Assembly: GCA_910588965.1 (NCBI GenBank)
Contig: CAJUSO010000002.1
Location: forward strand, 1-64,000
From: an uncultured Lachnospiraceae bacterium
GTDB lineage: Bacteria > Bacillota > Clostridia > Lachnospirales > Lachnospiraceae
Direction: 5' to 3'
Length of the DNA stretch: 64,000 nucleotides
In this document: positions 52,100-60,499 of the stretch, in pieces
Position numbering within the stretch: position 1 is the first letter of the stretch
Layout: every line of letters begins with the position of its first letter
Translations under genes and position numbers: made by a program
The notes under the pieces: generated by a model
Seen by the model: only the letters and a program-made list of their open reading frames with translations
What the model was told of the DNA's origin: nothing
Databases searched by the model: none

Positions 52100-54244
52100 T
52101 TATTTCTTCCCAAACTTTGTCCGGAAAATATACCACAACGCGCCGGTAAGGCATACGGAAGAATAACCGCCGCAGATAATGCCTGCCATCAGCGGAAGGG
52201 CAAATTCCTTAATGGACGTCACGCCCAGGATAAAAATCATAAATACCATGATAAACGTAGTCAGTGAAGTATTGATACTCCTAGACAGCGTCTGGGTGAT
52301 ACTCTGGTTTACAATCTCCTTCAGCGCTTCTGGATCCTTCTTGCGTGAACCGCCCAGGTTCTCACGGATACGGTCGAAGATAACGATGGTCGCATTGATG
52401 GAGTACCCCACGATGGTCAGCATACATGCGATAAAGGTATTGCCGACGGATATCCTTACAAGGGCATAAAATGCCAGCACTACCAGCACGTCATGGATTA
52501 GCGCAATAACTGCGCCGCCTGCAAAACGGATATCTTTGAACCGGAACCAGATATAAACCAGCATACAGATTGTCGCTATAATCACAGCCCAAACCGCGTC
52601 GGACTTCATCTCAGAACTTACTGTCGAACTGATATTTTCTGCTGTAATCCCGTCTTCGCTTACGCCGAATTCGTCTATCATAGCCTGGTTTAAGGATTCC
52701 CTTTCTGCCAGTTCCAAAGACCGGGTCTTAATCACTACCTGTTTCGTCCCTTCAATCTTCTGTGTCTGCACATTACCATCCTTGGTAATCCCTTCCACCA
52801 CAGGAACGATTTTGGAATCAATGTCGGCAATGGAATATTCCTCATTAAAGGTTACGGTTGTAGAAGTACCGCCTACAAAATCCAGGCTGAAGTTCAGGAT
52901 ATTGCCATCTTTGGAGGTATTGATGCCCATCCCCACAAAGCCTGCCACAATTACCACCAGGGAAACGGCAAAGCAGATATTGCGCTTCCCAAGGAAATTG
53001 ATGGTCTTACGCTCTTTGGTGGCGCCATAGAACTTCGCGTCCTTTAAGCCCAGGGCATAGAAGCATTTCATCAGCCAACGGGTCACAACCAGGGCTGTGA
53101 ACATGGACAGGACAATACCGATGCCCAAGGTATAGGCAAAGCCCTTTACAGTACCGGAACCGCGGATCCCCAGGACGATAGCCGCAATCAGGGTGGTGAT
53201 GTTGCCGTCCACAATGGCAGACAGGGCTTTCTCATACCCTATCTTCATGGCAGCGTTCACAGATTTCCCAGCGCCAATCTCCTCACGGATACGGGCGAAA
53301 ATAATAACATTGGCATCCACCGCCATACCGATGGACAGGATAATACCTGCAATACCCGGCAAGGTCAGGGTGATGTCAAAAATCCACAGTGCGAATACTG
53401 TCAAAGCAGAATATAAAATCAATGCAAGGCTGGCCGTAAAACCTGGCGCCAGGTACATAACCATCATAAAGAGCATTACCAGCACAAGGCCGATGGCAGC
53501 TGCCTTTAAGCTGGTGGAAATCGCTTCCTCGCCCAACTGTGCGCCTACTACTTTAGAGTGCAGCTCTTCCAATTCCAAAGACAGGGAACCGATACGGATG
53601 GTCGAAGCCAGCTCTTCTGCCGCTTCAAAGCTTTCCATCCCGTCAATCTGCGCCGTGCCGCCGGAAATCGCTTCTTTTACATTGGGGGCGCTTATTGTCT
53701 CCCCATCGTATACGATAGGCATGGATTTGCCCACATTGTTGGCGGTAGCTTCCGCAAACTTCTGTGCGCCTTCATCTGTCAGGGTCAATTCTACTACATA
53801 CTCCCGGTTGCCCATCTGGTTGTTATAAGTGCCTCCCTGGGCGTTCTTAATATCTGTCCCGGTTAAAAGGGTATTGCCGTTCTCATCCTGGAATTCCAGG
53901 GAACCCGGCTTGCCCAGTTCCTCCAAAATATGGTTTGCATCGGAAACGCCTGGGATTTCGATATTGATACGGTTATTCCCTTCCTGGTATACCGTAGATT
54001 CCGTGCTGTATACTTCCACACGCTTCTGCAGCTTGTAGACTGTGTCCTTCATGTCTTCTGCAGACGGGTTGTCGTCTACCGCCTGGTAGGTGATGCTGAC
54101 ACCGCCTGCAAGGTCCAGTCCCAGCTTAATGTTACGGTTTTCCCCTACGCCAACCGTTGAGATAATGGTCCCTGCATACCAGGACATGCCTGCCATAATG
54201 GCCAGAATCAGAACCAGAATCCCCAGAGCTTTGCTTTTCTTCAT
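52100..54244 (-). CDS. secDF: Fused protein translocase subunit SecDF
   Basis: Proton-driven accessory to SecYEG that pulls exported proteins through the membrane. The 714-residue protein joins SecD (about 1-410) and SecF (about 420-714). Each half has six membrane segments; seen here are KLGLDLAGGVSITYQ (D1), IAGIILSIGMAVDANVIIFARIRE (shortened: SIGMAVDANVIIF, D4 with the Asp used in proton movement), LDFVGGTSTTVTF (F1) and YSINATIVIFDRIREN (F4). The extracytoplasmic P1 domain between D1 and D2 is shorter than in enterobacteria. The ATG follows AGAGGAAAAAACC. The preceding 530 bp are mostly repeats. Confidence 0.95.
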   Translation of the reverse strand: MKKSKALGILVLILAIMAGMSWYAGTIISTVGVGENRNIKLGLDLAGGVSITYQAVDDNPSAEDMKDTVYKLQKRVEVYSTESTVYQEGNNRINIEIPGVSDANHILEELGKPGSLEFQDENGNTLLTGTDIKNAQGGTYNNQMGNREYVVELTLTDEGAQKFAEATANNVGKSMPIVYDGETISAPNVKEAISGGTAQIDGMESFEAAEELASTIRIGSLSLELEELHSKVVGAQLGEEAISTSLKAAAIGLVLVMLFMMVMYLAPGFTASLALILYSALTVFALWIFDITLTLPGIAGIILSIGMAVDANVIIFARIREEIGAGKSVNAAMKIGYEKALSAIVDGNITTLIAAIVLGIRGSGTVKGFAYTLGIGIVLSMFTALVVTRWLMKCFYALGLKDAKFYGATKERKTINFLGKRNICFAVSLVVIVAGFVGMGINTSKDGNILNFSLDFVGGTSTTVTFNEEYSIADIDSKIVPVVEGITKDGNVQTQKIEGTKQVVIKTRSLELAERESLNQAMIDEFGVSEDGITAENISSTVSSEMKSDAVWAVIIATICMLVYIWFRFKDIRFAGGAVIALIHDVLVVLAFYALVRISVGNTFIACMLTIVGYSINATIVIFDRIRENLGGSRKKDPEALKEIVNQSITQTLSRSINTSLTTFIMVFMIFILGVTSIKEFALPLMAGIICGGYSSVCLTGALWYIFRTKFGKK

Positions 54245-54333
54245 GGTTTTTTCCTCTCTTCGTTCTTTCTGCCGCCGCAAAAAGCCGGCTGGCTCTGGCG
54301 GCTGATTTTTAATTTTACTGCCTGGCGGCCTTT

Positions 54334-54775
54334 GCAGATGCGGCTTCTTACCTTACTGCAGCCTTCGGACCCTTACTGCAAATACAGCCTCTTTCCATAC
54401 TGCAGCCTTCGCATCCTTAACGCAGACACGGCCTTTTCTTACACTGCAGCCTTCGCATCCTTAACGCAGATGCAGCCTTCAGGCCTTACTGCAGATGTGG
54501 CCTTTTCTTACACTGCAGCCTTCGCATCCTTAACGCAGATGCAGCCTTTTACCATATTGCAGCCTTCGCATCCTTAACACAGATGTGGCCTCTTTCCATA
54601 TTGCGGCCTTCGCATCCTTAACACAGATGTGGCCTCTTTCCATATTGCGGCCTTCGCATCCTTAACGCAGATGCGGCCTCTTACCTTACTGCAGCCTTCA
54701 GGTTCTTACTGCAGATGCGGCCTTTTCTTACACTGCAGCCTTCAGGACCCTTACTGCAAATGCGGCTTTTTGCTA
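54334..54775. repeat. Array of ten 44-bp tandem repeats, each able to form a hairpin
   Basis: Ten full units plus a half unit and a partial end fill the gap between scfB and secDF. On the minus strand each unit contains GGCCGCATC, then 9 nt, then GATGCGAAGGCC, which can fold as a stem with GCATC/GATGC flanked by GGCC/GGCC. The 44-bp length is not a multiple of three, so it is noncoding. Units differ by up to about a quarter. There are no unique spacers. Confidence 0.9.
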
Positions 54776-54777
54776 TA

Positions 54778-56145
54778 TTATTGGCCGCTGGGCTCTTCTG
54801 CCAATGCAGCTTTTATCATAATGGCACACTCAATCCGCTTCTTCTGCAGCTGGCAGCCAATATCATAAACGTCAGTAATGCTCCCATGGAAATGGTAGGA
54901 ATTGGCGGCACATCCGCCGCTGCAGTAGAACCTGGCAAAGCAGTCCCTGCATTTTTCCTTGGCGTATACATTGCACTGCTTAAATTCCTCCTGCAGCTGG
55001 GTGTTGGTTACGCCGTCTTTCACATTTCCCATAAGGAACCCTTCACTCCCCACAAACTGGTGGCAGGGATACAAATCCCCCCATGGCGTGACTGCCAGAT
55101 ATTCTGTCCCTGAGCCGCAGCCGGAAAGGCGCTTTGCCACACAAGGCCCGCCTTCCAAATCTATCATAAAGTGGAAGAATTGGAAGGGGTTGCCTTCCCG
55201 GTGCCGCCGGATGATTTCCACAGCAAGCTTGTCATATTCTTCAAACAGCTGGGGCAGATCCTCTTCACGCAGTGCATACCCTTCCTTGGGATCCGCCACC
55301 ACAGGCTCTACGGAAATCTGCCGGAAGCCCAAATCCGCCAGATGCAGCACATCTTGGGAGAAATCCAGGTTGTAGTGGGTAAATGTCCCGCGCACATAGT
55401 ATCTCTCCTGCTGCCTGCTCTCGGCAAACGCCTGGAACTTGGGCACGATAAGCCCATAGCTGCCTGCGCCTTTGCGGAAGGGGCGCATCCTGTCGTTGAC
55501 TTCTTTGCGCCCATCAATGCTCAGGACTACATTTGCCATTTCCCGGTTGGCAAATTCCATGATTTCCTCATTTAGGAGCACGCCGTTCGTGGTCAGGGTG
55601 AAACGGAAGTTCTTTCCGTGGATTTTCTCCTGCTCCCGGCCGTAGGCCACCAATTGCTTTACCACGCCAAAGTTCATCAATGGCTCACCGCCAAAGAAAT
55701 CTACCTCCAGGTTGCGGCGGCTGCCAGAATTGGCTATCAGGAAATCCAAGGCTGCTTTCCCTACCTCGTAGGACATCAGCGCCCGCCTGCCATGGTACTC
55801 GCCTTCCTCTGCAAAGCAGTAGCGGCAGGCCAGGTTGCAGTCATGGGCAATGTGGAGGCACAGCGCCTTTACCACAGTGGGGCGGTCCTTAAACTGGCCG
55901 ATATAGCCCTCGTATCCATCTTCGGTGAAGAGCTGGCCGGCATCGGCTAAGGACTTTACCTCCTCATAGCTTTCCTGGATTTCCTCCATAGGGTAGCTTT
56001 GCTTTAGCTTGTCCTGGATTTCCTCCTTGGTATGGGACTTGAACAGGGGGATTAGGCTATATGTAATATCATCAACCACATGCACGGAACCGCTGTTCAC
56101 ATCCAGGACGATATTATATCCATTGTTCTTGTATTGGTGAACCAC
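54778..56145 (-). CDS. scfB: Radical SAM/SPASM maturase of the SCIFF peptide
   Basis: Forms thioether cross-links between cysteines and backbone carbons of the SCIFF peptide encoded just upstream. From a GTG start (AAGGAG 6 nt before) it has 455 residues: MVHQYKNNGYNIVLDVNSGS is the family start; CNLACRYC (103-110) binds the SAM cluster; FFGGEPLMNF follows; the C-terminal SPASM domain has CGSGTEYLAVTPWGDLYPC and CRDCFARFYCSGGC for auxiliary clusters. The N-terminal part is the peptide-binding RRE region. The frame extends 19 codons upstream without a good start. In gene order it is peptide, 136-bp gap with hairpin, maturase, then the 44-bp repeats. Confidence 0.95.
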   Translation of the reverse strand: MVHQYKNNGYNIVLDVNSGSVHVVDDITYSLIPLFKSHTKEEIQDKLKQSYPMEEIQESYEEVKSLADAGQLFTEDGYEGYIGQFKDRPTVVKALCLHIAHDCNLACRYCFAEEGEYHGRRALMSYEVGKAALDFLIANSGSRRNLEVDFFGGEPLMNFGVVKQLVAYGREQEKIHGKNFRFTLTTNGVLLNEEIMEFANREMANVVLSIDGRKEVNDRMRPFRKGAGSYGLIVPKFQAFAESRQQERYYVRGTFTHYNLDFSQDVLHLADLGFRQISVEPVVADPKEGYALREEDLPQLFEEYDKLAVEIIRRHREGNPFQFFHFMIDLEGGPCVAKRLSGCGSGTEYLAVTPWGDLYPCHQFVGSEGFLMGNVKDGVTNTQLQEEFKQCNVYAKEKCRDCFARFYCSGGCAANSYHFHGSITDVYDIGCQLQKKRIECAIMIKAALAEEPSGQ

Positions 56146-56220
56146 AAAAAGCTCCTTTCTTTCACGTTCTGGGGGAGCGGGAACTTCACTGCCTTTCCCC
56201 ACAAACGATAACGCACAAAT

Positions 56221-56245
56221 GACCGCTCGTTTAAGGCGAACGGTC
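56221..56245 (-). promoter_or_regulatory. Hairpin between scfA and scfB
   Basis: GACCGTTCG/CGAGCGGTC on the minus strand, nine pairs (one G-T), 7-nt loop, not followed by a T-run. Such a hairpin could protect or partly terminate the peptide message so that more peptide than enzyme is made. Confidence 0.6.
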
Positions 56246-56281
56246 CATGCTTAAATACTTATGGCAAAACGTATTTGGAAA

Positions 56282-56422
56282 TTATTTGTTCTCACAGCTC
56301 TGGTTCCCTACGGTACAGCTGGTCTTGCATGCGGACTGGCAGGAGGTCTGGCATTCCCCGCAGCCGCCTTTTTTCATTGTGTTCTGTAATTTTTTGGTGT
56401 TTAAGGTCTTGATATGTTTCAT
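56282..56422 (-). CDS. scfA: SCIFF ribosomally made peptide precursor
   Basis: A 46-residue peptide beginning MKHIKTLNTKKLQNTMKKGG as its leader, then the core CGECQTSCQSACKTSCTVG ending NQSCENK. It has six cysteines within the C-terminal part, the definition of the family (six Cys in forty-five residues). Substrate of ScfB, which links a cysteine thiol to a Thr carbon. The final role is unknown although the pair is nearly universal in Clostridia. The ATG chosen has AAGGA 8 nt upstream; an in-frame ATG two codons earlier is too close to it. Confidence 0.93.
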   Translation of the reverse strand: MKHIKTLNTKKLQNTMKKGGCGECQTSCQSACKTSCTVGNQSCENK

Positions 56423-56567
56423 AGTCATCGTCCTTTCTTGAGATAAAATTATTTAAAAATAAAATTGTGCGCAGATTGGTATTTATTAAGGGGTTGGAGG
56501 GCGGGGCCGGTAACTCCCTTTTTGGGGGGTTCGGATGCCTGTAGCGGAATCCTTCCATCATCTAGAG

Positions 56568-56704
56568 GCGGGTGCCCGCAGTGCTTACGCAAGAGCCTTC
56601 GGCCCTTGCGCCGCGGGCTTCGCCCTATCAAAATTGATTCAGGAACAATTGCCTGCAAGCAGGCATTGTGCCTGAGAACAATTTTGGCACTGCTCATTGC
56701 CAAC
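56568..56704 (-). ncRNA. Putative structured leader or small RNA upstream of scfA
   Basis: Minus-strand features in order: TTGGCA-N8-TGCCAA (56684-56703); strand GCAGTGC (56687-56693); a long hairpin AAAATTG...CAATTTT with core GCAGGC/GCCTGC (56630-56685); GGGC-GAA-GCCC (56615-56625); CGCAAGGGCC-GAA-GGCTCTTGCG with one mismatch (56588-56610); strand GCACTGC (56578-56584), which can pair with GCAGTGC to close a multi-branched fold; and GCGGG/CCCGC (56568-56579). The first dyad and the closing stem share bases, so they exclude each other. I cannot match it to a known class. It may be the 5' leader of scfA or an independent RNA. The rest of the gap, 56429-56567, has only weak hairpins. Confidence 0.5.
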
Positions 56705-56710
56705 GCGAAC

Positions 56711-56739
56711 ATTATACCACACTTTTGCCGGGATGGAAA
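56711..56739 (-). promoter_or_regulatory. Extended -10 promoter upstream of scfA
   Basis: TGGTATAAT on the minus strand (-10 at 56711-56716), 17-bp spacer, TTTCCA (56734-56739) as a weak -35. The predicted start, near 56704, gives a leader of about 280 nt to scfA. Confidence 0.7.
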
Positions 56740-56906
56740 GTAGGAAAATAAAAAAGTGTTGGGGGATACTCTGGAAAGAAGCAGTTTGTTCATATATTCT
56801 TTACACAATTCTCATATTATGAACACACACATGTCACATTTTTCCACTATACTACTAAACATAGAAGAAAGCCATTACCAAATGATTGATTGGTTGCTTC
56901 TCAATT

Positions 56907-57022
56907 ATCTTTTTCATAGCCTTGCCGAAAGGCAAGGTCCTCCCGCTTACACAGTGTATCCTCACTTTTTTATATAAATCTTTTTCATAGCAGAAGCCGG
57001 TACAGCAAACTGTACCGGCTTC
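56907..57022. repeat. Two hairpins each preceded by the same 14-mer
   Basis: ATCTTTTTCATAGC occurs at 56907-56920 and 56978-56991 on the plus strand, each time directly followed by an inverted repeat: CCTTGCC-GAAA-GGCAAGG (56920-56937) and GAAGCCGGTACA/TGTACCGGCTTC (56993-57022). The second lies just past the mutY stop and probably ends that transcript although it lacks a T-run. No convincing gene lies in 56740-57024. Confidence 0.6.
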
Positions 57023-57024
57023 CT

Positions 57025-58128
57025 TCATTCTGTCCTGCCAGAGGGGTCTGGGAACCTCTCATTCCCCAGGCGCATCTCCATATACTCCGTGTAGGCACGG
57101 AAGGCGGAGGGGATGGGGTAATCTGACTCTGTCTCCTTTATTTCCACAAAAAGCATCCCGCTCTTATTCTCAGCAAGCTCATCCACCCGCACGGCATACC
57201 CCGCCATATGCCATTCCACATGGGAAAAGATATGTTTTGCCTCCCCCAATTTCTGTATGCGGATGGGAGATAGCTTCTGGGCCTTGACCCACTGCAGGGC
57301 TTCTTCTTCAGACAGATGCCCTTGGATGTTGGGGAATTCATACATCCCGGCCAAAAGCCCTTTGGACGGCCTCTTATGCAGGACAACTTTTTCCCCGTCC
57401 CGGATGACAAATACCGTTTTCTCTTCTATGCGCCGGGGCTTTGCCTTGCTCTTTACAGGGATTTCCTGCCATATCCCCTGCTCCTTTGCCTGGCAGAAAG
57501 CCTGCCAGGGGCAGCTTGCGCATAGAGGCGCTCCGTTTGGGAGGCAGACGGTTGCGCCAAGCTCCATCAAAGCCTGGTTGAAGGCGCCAGCCCGGCCTTT
57601 GGGCATGATCCCCAAAAGCGCCTGCTCCACCTTGCTGCGCACGGACTGCTTCATAATATCAGAAGTATCTGCCGACACCCTGGTAATCACCCGGAGGACA
57701 TTGCCGTCCACGGCCGGGACAGGGATTTGGTATGCAATGGAGGCGATTGCCCCCGCTGTGTAGCTGCCAATGCCTTTTAGCTTCAGCAGCTTCTGGTAAT
57801 CTGCCGGAAGCGCCCCGCCATACTCTTCTACAACAGTCCTGGCCGCAGCCTGCATATTCCGCACGCGGTTGTAATACCCAAGCCCTTCCCACAGCTTCAG
57901 AAGCTGCTCTTCTGGGCATCCTGCCAAGTCCTTTATGGTGGGTAGGGCCTTTAGGAAACGCGCAAAATAAGGCTTTACTGCCTCCACGCGGGTCTGCTGC
58001 AGCATGATTTCTGATACCCACACCTCATATGGCGCCGGGTGCTCCCGCCAGGGAAGGCTCCTTGCATTTTGGGAGAACCACTCAAGCAGCGGCTCCACAA
58101 TTTTCTCTAAGGGAAAGTTCTCTAACAT
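57025..58128 (-). CDS. mutY: A/G-specific adenine glycosylase
   Basis: Removes adenine mispaired with 8-oxoguanine. The 367-residue protein has the helix-hairpin-helix glycosylase domain with LPWREHPAPYEVWVSEIMLQ, WEGLGYYNRVRN (catalytic Glu), LKGIGSYTAGAI and PAVDGNVLRV (catalytic Asp), then four cluster cysteines in VCLPNGAPLCASCPWQAFC, and a C-terminal NUDIX-like domain (KRPSKGLLAGMYEFPN) that recognises 8-oxoG. The start is uncertain; an ATG 16 codons upstream is possible, but the chosen one gives the usual N-terminal length. It follows the racemase gene by 83 bp. Confidence 0.94.
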   Translation of the reverse strand: MLENFPLEKIVEPLLEWFSQNARSLPWREHPAPYEVWVSEIMLQQTRVEAVKPYFARFLKALPTIKDLAGCPEEQLLKLWEGLGYYNRVRNMQAAARTVVEEYGGALPADYQKLLKLKGIGSYTAGAIASIAYQIPVPAVDGNVLRVITRVSADTSDIMKQSVRSKVEQALLGIMPKGRAGAFNQALMELGATVCLPNGAPLCASCPWQAFCQAKEQGIWQEIPVKSKAKPRRIEEKTVFVIRDGEKVVLHKRPSKGLLAGMYEFPNIQGHLSEEEALQWVKAQKLSPIRIQKLGEAKHIFSHVEWHMAGYAVRVDELAENKSGMLFVEIKETESDYPIPSAFRAYTEYMEMRLGNERFPDPSGRTE

Positions 58129-58211
58129 AGCTTTTATCAGATCCTGTCTTTTTATGATAGCATGATTGTAACACAAGGGGCTATGTTTTTCCAGGGGGAG
58201 ATTGGGGCTGC

Positions 58212-59330
58212 CTATTCCATCACCCGCTCCAGCCGGCTCCCAAGCCTGCTCAATATCTCGTTGCTGATTGTCCCTGCCCAGCCGGCAAGGTCTTCTGCAC
58301 GGATTTCCAACTCCCCGGATTTCCCAATTAATACGGCCTCGTCCCCTGGCTTTGCCTGGGGAATCCCTGTAAAATCTACCAGCATCTGATCCATGCAGAT
58401 CCGCCCGATGACCGGGGCCTTCCTGCCATGGCAGAGCACATACCCGCAGTTGGACATGCTCCTGGGGATGCCGTCTGCATAGCCTATGGACAGCGCCCCG
58501 ATTTTCTGGTCTTCCCCTGTCTGGTAAGCCAAGCCATACCCTGCCCCCTCGCCCTGGTACAGCATCCGGACCGTCCCTACCCTGGCCTTCAGGGACAGGA
58601 CGGGGCGCAGTTCCATAGAAGCGCTGACTTTATCGCCCTTACCGCTTAAAATGCCATAAAGGGCAATGCCGGCCCTGGCATAGTCAAAGCATAGCTGGGA
58701 ATAATTCAGGATGCCATAGCTGCCCTGCAGGTGGCATTTGAAGCCAGAAATCCCCCTTCGGTGCAGCTCCTCCACCACAGTTTCAAAATGCTGGATCTGC
58801 TCCAACGTATAAGCACGTTCCCATTGGGACGTCCCATCCGACACGCACAGATGGGAATAAACGCCGGTCACATGCAAATTCGGAAGCTGGAACACCTTTT
58901 GGATTGCGTCTATATTGTCCCAACGCTCCCCCAGGCGGTGCATCCCTGTGTCGATGCCAATGTGTACGGTAAATTTCCGCCCGTCCTCCTGCAGCCTCAT
59001 GGCATAGCCCGCATCCACAACGGTCTGGGTTAAGCCATACTGCACCAAATCTGGAAATTGGCTGGGATGGGTATAGCCCAGCACCAGGATTTCCCCCAAA
59101 ATCCCTGCATGGCGCAGCTCTATGCCCTCGGCCGCAGAAGCCACGCAAAAGCTGCTTACCCCTTGCTCCTGCAAAGCCCCCGCCACCAACGCTGCGCCAT
59201 GCCCATAGGCATTTGCCTTCACTGCCGGCATCAAGGCGCAGCCTGACGGGAGGAGCAGTCGGAACTGCTGGATGTTGCCGTATAAGTTTTCCTTGTTAAG
59301 TTCAATCCATGCCCTACCTTTTTGGTACAT
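58212..59330 (-). CDS. vanTr: VanT-type racemase domain as a separate gene (probable serine/alanine racemase)
   Basis: PLP-dependent racemase, 372 residues, with the lysine in AVKANAYGHG (Lys38) and catalytic Tyr in GYGLAY (Tyr265). It resembles the C-terminal half of VanT more than ordinary Alr: HLQGSYGILNY (200-210) instead of an Ala-Ala-Asn-Ser type stretch, ILGYTHPSQ, and TISNEILSRLGSRL, where Asn357 replaces the tyrosine that limits Alr to alanine; that Asn is, from memory, the residue linked to serine activity in VanT. It should supply D-Ser to the ligase encoded two genes upstream, though alanine racemisation may also occur. Start by GAGG, 5 nt before the ATG. Confidence 0.85.
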   Translation of the reverse strand: MYQKGRAWIELNKENLYGNIQQFRLLLPSGCALMPAVKANAYGHGAALVAGALQEQGVSSFCVASAAEGIELRHAGILGEILVLGYTHPSQFPDLVQYGLTQTVVDAGYAMRLQEDGRKFTVHIGIDTGMHRLGERWDNIDAIQKVFQLPNLHVTGVYSHLCVSDGTSQWERAYTLEQIQHFETVVEELHRRGISGFKCHLQGSYGILNYSQLCFDYARAGIALYGILSGKGDKVSASMELRPVLSLKARVGTVRMLYQGEGAGYGLAYQTGEDQKIGALSIGYADGIPRSMSNCGYVLCHGRKAPVIGRICMDQMLVDFTGIPQAKPGDEAVLIGKSGELEIRAEDLAGWAGTISNEILSRLGSRLERVME

Positions 59331-59396
59331 GATTTCCTCATCCCTTTCTATATTGCCAATCTTCCCGTCCTGCAAGGCCAAACTCCCCATCCCTGC

Positions 59397-60488
59397 TTAA
59401 AAAAACGCCCGCTTTTCTTTGATATACTGCATCCCATAAGCGGCCAAAAGAGACAGCGCCACAGATGCCGCGCAGACGGAGAGGTAGTGGACAAAGGACT
59501 GCTCCACAAAAAGCTTTGTCATGTTTATTGCGCCGGCAGCCCCCCGCACCAGGATAATACATAAGGGGTGGATGATATAAATGCACATGGAGCAGTCCCG
59601 CACCAACGCAAAAGGCTCCCCTTCCAAGGAGAGCAGCCACAGGAACAGGAAAAACATGGCCGGCAGCAGGAAGAGGTACATGCTGTTGTGCTTCTGCCAT
59701 CCCATCTGATAAGTGAATAGCCCTTCTCCCAGCATCCCCGCCAGGGAAACCAAAAAGCCGGTAAGCGCCTGGCTCCTGGGGAGCCGTATTTTCCCATTTG
59801 CGATTACCACGCCCATCCAGAGAAAGACGGGGGCAAAAAAGATCCCGTTCCTGGTAAAAGCGCTGATAGAAAAAATGCCCTCATACACAGGCTTTAGGAA
59901 TTTGCCCTGGCTTACCAGGCCGTAATAGCTGTCCCCCAGCAGGCCAACCAGGTATAAGGCAAAAGAGGCGATAGACAGCATAAGGGGGCTGCAGGTTTTC
60001 ATCAGCCCCATCAGCAGCAGGCAGCCCATAAGCACGGCAGGCAGATACCAAAGGTGGTAAAATGTCCCGTCAAAGAAGATATCCTTCAGCCAGTCCCCAA
60101 TGCCTTTCCCCTCCAGCTGCTTCGAATAAATCCTTATGGGAAAATAAAGGGCTGTGGCAGCTGCATAGAGAACCGCTGTCTTCCTTAGGAATTTCCATAC
60201 CTTCCCAGAACTGCTCCCTTTCCAAACCGGGGAATGGCCCAGCCGCCGGTGGGAAGGGGCGCCTGCCCCTGCCTGGGAACGGGCGGCCGCCTTCTGATAG
60301 GGGGCAAGCACAAAAAATCCCGTTACCATAAAGAAGAAGGGGACTGCAATACGCCCAAAACAGTACGTCACCAAAAAATCTGCCGTCCCGCTAAACGATG
60401 CCAAAGGGGACGTATGGATTGCCACAATCAGCAAGGCTGCCAGGAAACGGAAGTTGTCGATTGCCCCATAATTTTTTTTCTGCCTCAT
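59397..60488 (-). CDS. vanTm: VanT-type membrane domain as a separate gene (acyltransferase-3 fold, probable serine transporter)
   Basis: A 363-residue membrane protein with about ten segments. IDNFRFLAALLIVAIHTSPL and AVPFFFMVTGFF mark the acyltransferase-3 fold; FDGTFYHLWYLPA, GLLGDSYYG, TRNGIFFAPVF and VEQSFVHYLSVCAASVALS correspond to what I know of the N-terminal half of VanT, which is tied to L-serine uptake. A cytoplasmic loop (residues 70-95, Gln/Ala/Gly-rich) seems extended. It lies 11 bp after the ligase and 66 bp before the racemase, in the same order as the halves of fused VanT. A split form is known from the vanL cluster (vanTm, vanTr). Confidence 0.83.
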   Translation of the reverse strand: MRQKKNYGAIDNFRFLAALLIVAIHTSPLASFSGTADFLVTYCFGRIAVPFFFMVTGFFVLAPYQKAAARSQAGAGAPSHRRLGHSPVWKGSSSGKVWKFLRKTAVLYAAATALYFPIRIYSKQLEGKGIGDWLKDIFFDGTFYHLWYLPAVLMGCLLLMGLMKTCSPLMLSIASFALYLVGLLGDSYYGLVSQGKFLKPVYEGIFSISAFTRNGIFFAPVFLWMGVVIANGKIRLPRSQALTGFLVSLAGMLGEGLFTYQMGWQKHNSMYLFLLPAMFFLFLWLLSLEGEPFALVRDCSMCIYIIHPLCIILVRGAAGAINMTKLFVEQSFVHYLSVCAASVALSLLAAYGMQYIKEKRAFF

Positions 60489-60499
60489 GCACATGCTCC

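Noticed and set aside
54334..54775. CRISPR-like array
   Set aside because: The repeats are directly joined with no unique spacers, units are degenerate, and no cas gene is in the window.
56568..56704. tmRNA, RNase P RNA, SRP RNA or 6S RNA
   Set aside because: None of the conserved sequence blocks of these RNAs that I know could be found; only stem pattern is present, so it is left unnamed.
56756..56977. Plus-strand reading frame of about 70 codons in the mutY-scfA gap
   Set aside because: No ribosome-binding site, odd composition, overlaps hairpins, and no recognisable family; treated as noncoding.
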